This document shows positions 56,820 to 64,000 of a DNA stretch of 64,000 nucleotides, in pieces; position 1 is the first letter of the stretch; each line of letters starts with the position of its first letter. Source of the DNA: Marisa cornuarietis (Eukaryota; Mollusca; Gastropoda; Architaenioglossa; Ampullariidae). Location: positions 523,085 through 587,084 of the forward strand of contig SMMW01000126.1 of assembly GCA_004794655.1 (NCBI GenBank). Direction: 5' to 3'. The position numbers were made by a program, and so were the translations under genes. The notes beneath the pieces were generated by a model. The model did not search any database. It saw only the letters and a program-made list of their open reading frames with translations, and was not told where the DNA came from.

Positions 56820-58640
56820 AATGGGGTGCTGTTTGTTGGGGGAAGACAACTTAGTCAAGGTCTAGACCTAAATACTCTGCCATATGTGCACATTGTGAAT
56901 GCAGTTTATGTGAACAGCGCGTGATTTTAATATGACACATGCGAAGTTTAGGGCTGATTTATGTTGCAGGCGGATTGCGAGGCACACGGCACAGTCCTGG
57001 TAATTATATTGAAGTATGACGCACGTGCAGGTGGATTTCTGAGGCAAGTGAGGCAGGGGGAGCTCTGACAGCGGCATGGGCAAAGGGAAACAACTGCATA
57101 ACTGCATAGCTACCAAGATTTACCTACCTTTGACCATAGATAACTCAGATTAAACTGGATTTCTTGAAGTCACCCGGTCTCACTGCACGTGTGTGTTTGC
57201 ATGCAAGTGAGTGTTGGGAGGGGGGAAGATGACTTATGTGTGTTATTGTATTATGTTCCATTGATGTGTGCATACCTCAAAATATAATCCAGTAACATTA
57301 ATAGATTTAGAGACATCAATACTCCAATCTGTTATCTGGGCTTCGGTTTTGTACGTGTGGGTGTTTGCGATTTCAAAATGTAAACATAATGACAGGATAT
57401 GAGGAAATCCACTCACCTAAAGTACAACTGGTAGAGCCTTGTACAAGGATTGGTTTACAGGCATTGTCATGATTTTATTAATAATAATAATGATAATGAT
57501 GATGGTTTCTATAGCACCTTTCTCCACCATTAAGATGAACTAGAAGTGGTTTACACAAAGAACACCACACACACATGATAAATGCTAGCGGCGTACAGTC
57601 GTTAATTCTGGAATCGAGGACGTACGAGGACAAGTGTTTTCCTATTTTTCAGTCTGATCATGATAACTTACATATTGAACACATCGCTATTATTTTCTTA
57701 TGAGGCCACCCACCAATGACATGGATGTGCTTACAGTTGCATGGATTAGTTTTAGAATCATTGAAACATAGTCGAATTGTTGTAGTAAGATCATCAGGTT
57801 AGTTTTAAAATCACCATAAATGCCAGATTCTGTTCAATAATTTCTGGATTGAGCCACAGGAGGCAATCAACAGCATGTCGGGGTAGTCATAGTCTGTTCA
57901 CTGCCGCCAGTTGTAACGATTGTGGAGAGAGAGAGAGAGTTGTGGATGGCAGTGAGACACGCCCCTGTGTATGTCACCTCCACTATGCATGTTGAGCAAC
58001 AAATCGCCAGGAAACCTTAGATAGAAGATCTTGCGCTTCTCATTGGGACTCCAAGGTCCTGGGAGGTATTTTAGTCGCAAACCAAGTCCAATACCAAAGA
58101 TTACACAGACTTCCACAGTTCACAGACTAGGATGTGCAAGAGGTCAAGATCTAAATCTCATAGTTCAGATACACAACGTCAATATTAGTATGTGATAAAA
58201 CTGAAAAAAAATAGTTCTTGTCATAGAGCAAATCATAGTAGACAAGCACAGATCTACACGATGGCGTAGGAATACAAAGTCTGTAGCTGTAGATCAAGCA
58301 ATAGATCTGGGAACATGAACGACGGAGTTCGAAAAAAAAGACACAGTGAAACCAGAATAATTGTCCTGTACAACAATGCCAGTCATAATTAAAATAACTG
58401 CACTCTAGCAAAATATTGAAGAAGAGGTTGGCGTGGTTTCCGTACATACAGAAGGCTGAAGCTGAACAGTAATGGCTGACATGGCACCGCTCACAAACAT
58501 TGGTGAAGAACAAAAGTCTTCGTGATTCCTACGGTCGACCACAAAAACACAGCAGAAACTAAAGCTCAGTCAGTGACGAAAATACTGGCACAAACTGGAT
58601 ATCAACTGCAGTTACTTACATTCAAGTATAACAAGAAATA
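56820..58640. other. Gene-free stretch with inverted LINE tail
   Basis: At 57476-57560, on the minus strand, a tail like that at 54590 (AATGGTGGAGAAAGGTGCTA, then ATT/ATC repeats) marks another L2-type fragment. A (GA)n run lies at 57922-57937. No exon seen. Confidence 0.5.
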
Positions 58641-58644
58641 AATG

Positions 58645-58930
58645 TGGAACACGAGAGCTGTCAAGCCGGTTAGGATCTTTATGAACCGGGTACAGCTCGA
58701 AGAGGTCAGCAGCTTCAAGAACTTGGGAGACACCCTCTCCAAGGACAGCAGCTCCACGCAAGATATCTGCATCAGGATCACAACAGCAACAGCAGCAATG
58801 GCTAGACTAGATAGGATCTGACATAGCCACAAGATAAGACTCTCTACCAAGTACAGGCTACACACATCCCTGGTAGTGCTGATCCTGCTCTACGGATACG
58901 ACACGTGGACTCTGCTCGCCGAAATATAGT
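58645..58930 (+). mobile_element. RTE-like LINE fragment
   Basis: It closely matches 29735-29995 of the longer RTE copy: IFMNRVQLEEVSSFKNLGDT, then DICIRITTATAAMARLDRI, a stop and KYRLHTSLVVLILLYGYDTW. It covers only the segment after the catalytic box. Confidence 0.85.
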
Positions 58931-58939
58931 AACCTAATT

Positions 58940-59990
58940 CTAATACTAATTCTGTGTTTTAATAAATGGTGAATAAATGTTAATTATTTTGTTTGTTTAT
59001 TATTTCTGAAACATTAGACCTATTTCTTAAAGTGAGATTTTCCCTGGTGCTTTTAGTTTTGTCCGAACATACCTGTAGAGCTGTAAGTGACTGTCGTCTA
59101 TACTATACCAAGATGCTCGGTCAGATAAAAAAAAATCACATTGTGAGGAAAGGAAAAGAAACTAATTGTATTAAGACGACGAGACATTTGTCAGTAACCT
59201 ACTTATACTGGGACCATCCAGACATTCAGACACACAAGGACTTGTATTGAGACGATGGAGATGTTTTGCTCAGTCCTGGATTATTCATATCGGCTCTTTC
59301 TGACCCGTCGTTATTTGGGTTAGTGTTAACATTTAAAGAAATAATTTTGTGAAGGTAAAAGCTAACAAACTAAAGAACAAGTCAAAGATAAAAGTTTACA
59401 TGCTTTACTTTTTTTAAGGAATGAGGGAATTCTAACTTCTTACTTAATCTTGCTTTCCTCTGCACAATTGCACTTACATAGGGCTTAAATTTGCTTACAT
59501 AGATTAATATAAACAGACACAGAAATACGCCAACACAATACGAAAATCAAATGTTTCATCCTGGCAGATTCAGGAAGTGACCTCTGATCTCATGTCACCG
59601 TTGCCTGAACTTTTGAGAGGCTTCATCTGGCTGCAGTTCCTAGGCACTCAAGATTGTCAAACATGTTGACAATGCTGTTGTTGTCGGTAGGACCAGGATA
59701 CTGGTGATTCTCTATAATGTTGACTGACACAAAGTCTTCATTGACTCACACGTGGCACAGACTCGCGCGAATACACTTACACGTGGAGCAGAGAAATCAC
59801 ACGGACCACTAGTCACGTGATATAAATATCAGCGAAACAGAGACACGCCATTAGTGACATGATAAACTCAGGCAACTGTTTTCTCTTTTTTGATGAGAAA
59901 CAGGTGTTTGCAAAAAATATTTTAAGGACATATCGGTGACATCAGCAGACATGTCATACGATCACCCTGATCTCAGCCTTCTGAGTATCG
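58940..59990. other. Gene-free stretch
   Basis: AT-rich; no exon or repeat that could be named. Confidence 0.35.
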
Positions 59991-59999
59991 TGATTACAG

Positions 60000-60150
60000 T
60001 TGTTGAAATTAAGGTAGTGAGGTAGAGGAGATAGGCACCCTTCTCACCCCCACGTAAAGGTGGCCCCCAGGAAAGTGTCGAGGTCTTTAACACCTCCCTC
60101 CATAACCACCTGAAATCGGTTATAGGACGACCTTCACTTTTTTCCTACCA
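60000..60150 (+). mobile_element. SINE body fragment
   Basis: GAGGAGATAGGCACCCTTCT, ACGTAAAGGTGGCCCCCAGG and GGTTATAGGACGACCTTCAC match the body of the SINE at 5091-5355; the tRNA-like head is missing. Confidence 0.75.
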
Positions 60151-60154
60151 GCCA

Positions 60155-61128
60155 ACATTTCCTAGAAGAGAATAGAAAGGAAAAAACTGTATGAATAACC
60201 CACTGCAAATATTTATTTGTCAGAGATATTTACCATCATAACATTCACACACGAAGAAGAGAATAAAGAGCGCAGTGCAGAAATCACAGAGCCACTACAA
60301 CTACTTCCTCCAGTAGAATATTACTCGTTCCGCGCCATTGAATAGAATTTAAGAGACTGGCGGGCTGTGTGTCCTCATCACGAGGCTACAAGTGTTTAGT
60401 CCAGTGGTGACCGTTACTACATAGTGCACTGCGTGAATATCGGGAATTTACATAATGAGAGCCGTGTGCACAAATACAGACCTCTACCCTCTCTCCTTAC
60501 TCATGTCCACATCTTGAACTACATCTGTAATCTACATCTGTAATCTACAGCTATAATATACACCTGTAATCTTTACTATATATATATATAAGCTGTCATG
60601 ACAGTGTGGTCTCATCTGACAGCGGGTCTTGTTACTTGTGGTGCTGACTACGTGTGCACTGACTCAGAGCTCAGACAAACTGTCCATTGGCTGAGTTTGG
60701 TGGATGGCAGTCACCTGACCTGACATCCGGCAACTCGTTGAACTTACAATCGTCCTGTGTTCTATTCTGGTCTCTCCTGTCACTTGATGTCTTTACCGAA
60801 ACATGTTAGTCGTTACACCCTGAGTCACTGTCCTGTAGTCTTTGGTGCCAAATACTTTACTCTGGCTTGTCATCTATGTACTATTTCAGTTATTCTCTAG
60901 CACCAATGAGTCAGTAATTAGACAGTTGGGTCTTTTCATATTCCTGATGCTAGAAAAACGTCGGTTGATAATGAGTTGATTAATGCTTTTATTACTATAC
61001 TCATGAATGTCATCTCCCTCTTGAAATGGGTTCATGGCCTACCCAATAAACAGGTTCTTCTTCTTCTCTTCTGTCTTTTGCAAAGATGTTTACATAGAGT
61101 GTGTAGATAATCAACCAGTTACGTAAGG
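60155..61128. other. Gene-free stretch
   Basis: Contains a short tandem of ATCTGTAATCTAC units near 60530-60570 and a (TA)n run at 60580-60591. Nothing else recognised. Confidence 0.4.
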
Positions 61129-61129
61129 A

Positions 61130-61976
61130 TGTCACAGGGGAGTGACATGGAGGCTAATAGCCAGTACAGAGAGGATGCCCAAATCGCACCTGGCACATGA
61201 GTCATAGGGATATTTTTTTTTAGACAGTGAGAGAAGAAAGGGGGAAGAGTATTTAGTTAACTGTTGCCGGCCAGCGCTTGACTTCTCAGAGAGACACGGC
61301 AAGTGGCGAGACACTGGGTGTGGGGAAGTGAAGGCTGCGTCTTCATAAAGAGGTGCGTTGTTGTGTTTTTGTTAGTTACTCAGATTATTTTGTATAAGGT
61401 GAATTTTTCCTGTATTTTTTAATAGAGATAGAGATCTGTAAGTATTAGTAATTTCTTTTGTTGTAATTTTGTTATAGGCGCAGTTATCTGGAGTTAGTTG
61501 GAGTTAACTGAAGTTAGTTGGAGTTAGCTGTATTGTTGTCGCTCCTCCCCAAGCGGCGGCGCCATTTCTTGTTCAACGTCTGGCCCCGAGAGGCAGCGTT
61601 TGTGTTGTGATGTTGGGTGACTCGTCCCGAGAGACAGCACCATTTTAAGAAAAAGAGTTAGTGGTTTAGGAAATTTGTTTGTGGATCATTTATGTAGTTT
61701 AGATATTCATTTTGTATACACACTCATCGAAGTGACAGTTTTTCCAGCGACTGAAAAGTTAAGAACATTTCTCAGAGAGATCATCAAAAAGTGACTTTGT
61801 GCCTGATTATAGACTACTTGATATTTAGATTATTTTATGCCTTAGTATTTCTTTTAAGTATGTTTTCCATATTTTTATGGTTTTGTTAAATGTATACATG
61901 TTTTAAAAAAAGGCAGAGTTGTTTTGTATAAAAGGAAAAGAACTCGCAAATGTCCAGGCGTTGAGAGGCTGTGACA
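61130..61976 (+). mobile_element. LTR-like dispersed repeat, family A (copy A3)
   Basis: Starts TGTCACAGGGGAGTGACATG and ends CTGTGACA, giving a 7-base terminal inverted repeat TGTCACA/TGTGACA. It is collinear with 23712-24669, including CCAGCGCTTGACTTCTCAGA and GTCTGGCCCCGAGAGGCAGC. No coding capacity and no visible target duplication (AAGGA against TAGTA). Confidence 0.6.
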
Positions 61977-61979
61977 TAG

Positions 61980-62760
61980 TATCGCTAATTAGACATCTTA
62001 TTTGTACTTAAATATCATATCAATATAGTGGAATAGATTGTTCTCTGCTGTTATGACTACTGACATTTACTTCTTCTATTTGTTTGTCATCGTTTGCTAA
62101 AGTAGTATCTAGTGTGAATATGTTTTTGTGATCACAGAACTGTTTCGTTAAAACTTACAACAGTGGCGTCCTGTATGTTCGGTTTTGACTTGTCAGAGTT
62201 TTTTATTATAACAAATCTCATGTTGTGACTTCTTCCACATCTACTGTCTCTCCTCCTCTCTCTTCCTCTCTTTCCAAGTCGTTGTCAGTGTAAGTGGTTA
62301 GAGAAGGCGATGATGACGATAGGAAATATTCAAGAACCAACCGCCTCCTCTAACCACTGACATTGACTGCAAATTTCTGTGGTCAAATGGATTTCTGTTT
62401 CTTTGTTTGTTTGTTTTTTTCAGATTTGATTTTGTTATAATTTATCTGTTTTGTCCCAACTTTTATCATATCTTGTGTTTTTTGTCAATAAAACCTAACT
62501 CTGAGCTGAACACACGTAAACTACAGGCGACAAACCAATCATTTACATCACAGTCTCAGATGACCATCAATAACTTTTTTTTCCAAGCGAGGTCTCAGTA
62601 AGTACACTGTCTTTTATTATAAACAGAATATCAGAATGATCGTCATTTCGAAAGAAAAAATTAAGGAGCGCGATACACAGGTATTGAACAGACTCCACCC
62701 TCATGTACACTTACAGACCAGTGTACTCTACTGTAATTAAAGGGAATTACGAATTAAAGG
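61980..62760. other. Gene-free stretch
   Basis: No exon. Near 62692-62722 a single copy of the 32-bp unit that forms the array at 63755-64000 is present (ACCCTCATGTACACTTACAG). Confidence 0.45.
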
Positions 62761-63020
62761 GAAGAAGATGGCCGACTGGTTAGAGCGCTAGCGTCCGAAC
62801 CGAGAGCGCGCTGGTTCAATTCCCGATAAGCGCGGCATACTTCCCCCAGTCTACCCAGCTGACGGGAATGGGTACCTGACTCCTTAGAGGGTTGGGGAAG
62901 GTAAGGCAGCGAGGGAGAGGAGATTGGCACCACCCTCATGTAAAAGCTGGCCCCGAGAAAAGTGGGGTCTCTAACACCTCACTCCCCTACCACCTGAAAA
63001 GGTTATGGGATGACCTTATA
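62761..63020 (+). mobile_element. tRNA-derived SINE, second full-length copy
   Basis: Nearly identical to 5091-5355. A-box-like TGGCCGACTGG at 62769-62779 (one change from the other copy) and B-box-like GGTTCAATTCC at 62813-62823. The body ends at GGTTATGGGATGACCTTA. Confidence 0.85.
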
Positions 63021-63409
63021 CCTTTTATTGAACAGCTGGCAACAAAACAAACAAAATGTATTAAACCACGTGTTCATCAACGAACACTAATGGGAATAGG
63101 AAGCAGCACAGACTCTTTGGGAGGTTTTGGTGAAAATCCGAGACAGTGCACACAACGAGAGTAACTGTTGCTAATATGCAATTTCTATCAACATTATTTT
63201 ACTAGCAATGTAGTTCATTTTTTTGAAGGAACTCTTAACTTTCTTATGTTATGTCGAACTCTGTCAAATAAATTATGTTATTAATTTCCTGATCTCATGG
63301 GAAAACTCTGCTTTTGACTGCGTGTTACTTGTGGCGCTGACTGCATGTTTGCTAACTGCTGGTGTCGAAATATCTTCCAATCAGAGAATTGCCAACTTGT
63401 TGAGTGGTA

Positions 63410-63552
63410 TCATCGTTCTGATGATGTGTAGTTCAAAGCCAGTCTCTCAGTCTGTAGTGTGAGGTCTACCAACATGGCGGTAATGGCCACCAGGATACAG
63501 GCTCCCACTAGTATCACTACAGCCCACAGGCGGCGTTTAACTTCCTCTTTGT
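63410..63552 (-). CDS. Candidate last exon of a membrane protein
   Basis: On the minus strand, acceptor TTATTTTGAAG precedes 143 bases that enter in phase 1 and encode KEEVKRRLWAVVILVGACIL, VAITAMLVDLT and a short hydrophilic tail to a stop. A basic cluster before a run of about 19 hydrophobic residues is typical of a single-pass membrane anchor with a cytosolic N-terminal side. Other exons would lie beyond the window's right edge. The family is unknown. Confidence 0.4.
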
Positions 63553-63754
63553 CTTCAAAATAAGAGAACAACGAGCACATTCATCAAATGAGGAGACAAA
63601 CAGGAACACTTAAGCTCGAGTGATGAGTAGATTGTGACGAGTTACCCCCCCCTCCACGCCCTCCATGATTGCGGTGTAGGATGGTGGTAACCTTGAACTT
63701 AAACCAAAGTTTTTCTTTAAAATAATCTGAAATGTCTACCCTGGATATTGCCTT

Positions 63755-64000
63755 ACAGACCAGTCACTCCACTCTCATGTACACTTTCAGACCAGTCACT
63801 CCACTCTCATGTACACGTACAGACCAGTCACTCCACTCTCATGTACACGTACAGACCAGTCACTCCACTCTCATGTACACTTACAGACCAGTCACTCCAC
63901 TCTCATGTACACTTACAGACCAGTCACTCCACTCTCATGTACACTTACAGACCAGTCACTCCACTCTCATGTACACTTACAGACCAGTCACTCCACTCTC
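63755..64000. repeat. 32-bp minisatellite running off the window
   Basis: About 7.5 near-identical units of 32 bases (CAGACCAGTCACTCCACTCT and CATGTACACTTA), with TTT/CGT/CTT variants in the spacer part. The array is not closed at 64000. Confidence 0.96.

Noticed and set aside
63755..64000. CRISPR-like array of direct repeats
   Set aside because: The whole 32-base unit is repeated without variable spacers, in animal DNA; it is a minisatellite.

Overview
The window is animal nuclear DNA. Coding exons are short and separated by phase-matched GT-AG introns. There are many non-LTR retrotransposon pieces (RTE-like, L2/CR1-like, Rex1-like), a tRNA-derived SINE family, solo-LTR-like repeats, a piggyBac relic and abundant (CA)n and (ATC)n tracts. 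This repeat mix would fit a mollusc or another lophotrochozoan, but that is an inference from style and not a proof. No rRNA gene, genuine tRNA gene, CRISPR array or bacterial operon was seen.

The thread through the window is a tandem family of five-exon genes on the + strand encoding a large nuclease-helicase. Exon 1 carries a NERD-type (PD-(D/E)XK) nuclease-like domain, exon 2 a short conserved linker, exon 3 a P-loop NTPase core (Walker A GPPGTGKT, Walker B ADE), exon 4 a CxxC-containing segment, and exon 5 an SF1-helicase C-terminal region ending in a motif VI-like SRCTSQLVIV. Copy 1 (68-22728) and copy 2 (38712-44551) keep every reading frame and intron phase and would encode about 733 and 741 residues. 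Copy 2 has lost the catalytic Lys of its nuclease motif. Copy 3 (48063-52083) is broken: no exon 1, exon 2 inverted, exon 3 truncated with a Walker B change and frameshift, exons 4-5 intact. Copy 4 (about 56515-56816) is a frameshifted exon-1 fragment. Some blocks are almost identical between copies at synonymous sites while neighbouring blocks differ strongly, which suggests gene conversion combined with local diversification. Three phase-compatible exons encoding a KH-like RNA-binding domain lie just upstream of copy 2 and may be its 5' end or a separate small gene.

Layout: 1-22.7 kb is copy 1, its introns swollen by LINEs, SINEs, LTR-like repeats and a candidate 8-kb DNA transposon with 29-bp inverted ends in intron 3. 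22.7-30.4 kb is repeats plus a degraded RTE-like LINE carrying a 191-bp MITE-like insert. 30.5-35.85 kb is a defective piggyBac element with a nearly intact LINE nested in it, marked by an 18-bp target-site duplication. 36.9-44.6 kb holds the KH exons and copy 2. 48.0-52.1 kb is pseudogene copy 3, whose intron 4 holds a 37-bp satellite and a 73-bp minisatellite. 52.1-64 kb is gene-poor, with LINE/SINE/LTR fragments, the copy-4 remnant, a possible minus-strand transmembrane exon near the end and a 32-bp minisatellite running off the window.

The nuclease-helicase proteins plausibly act on nucleic acids. Their tandem, decaying and gene-converting organisation resembles innate defence families, but that role is inference only.
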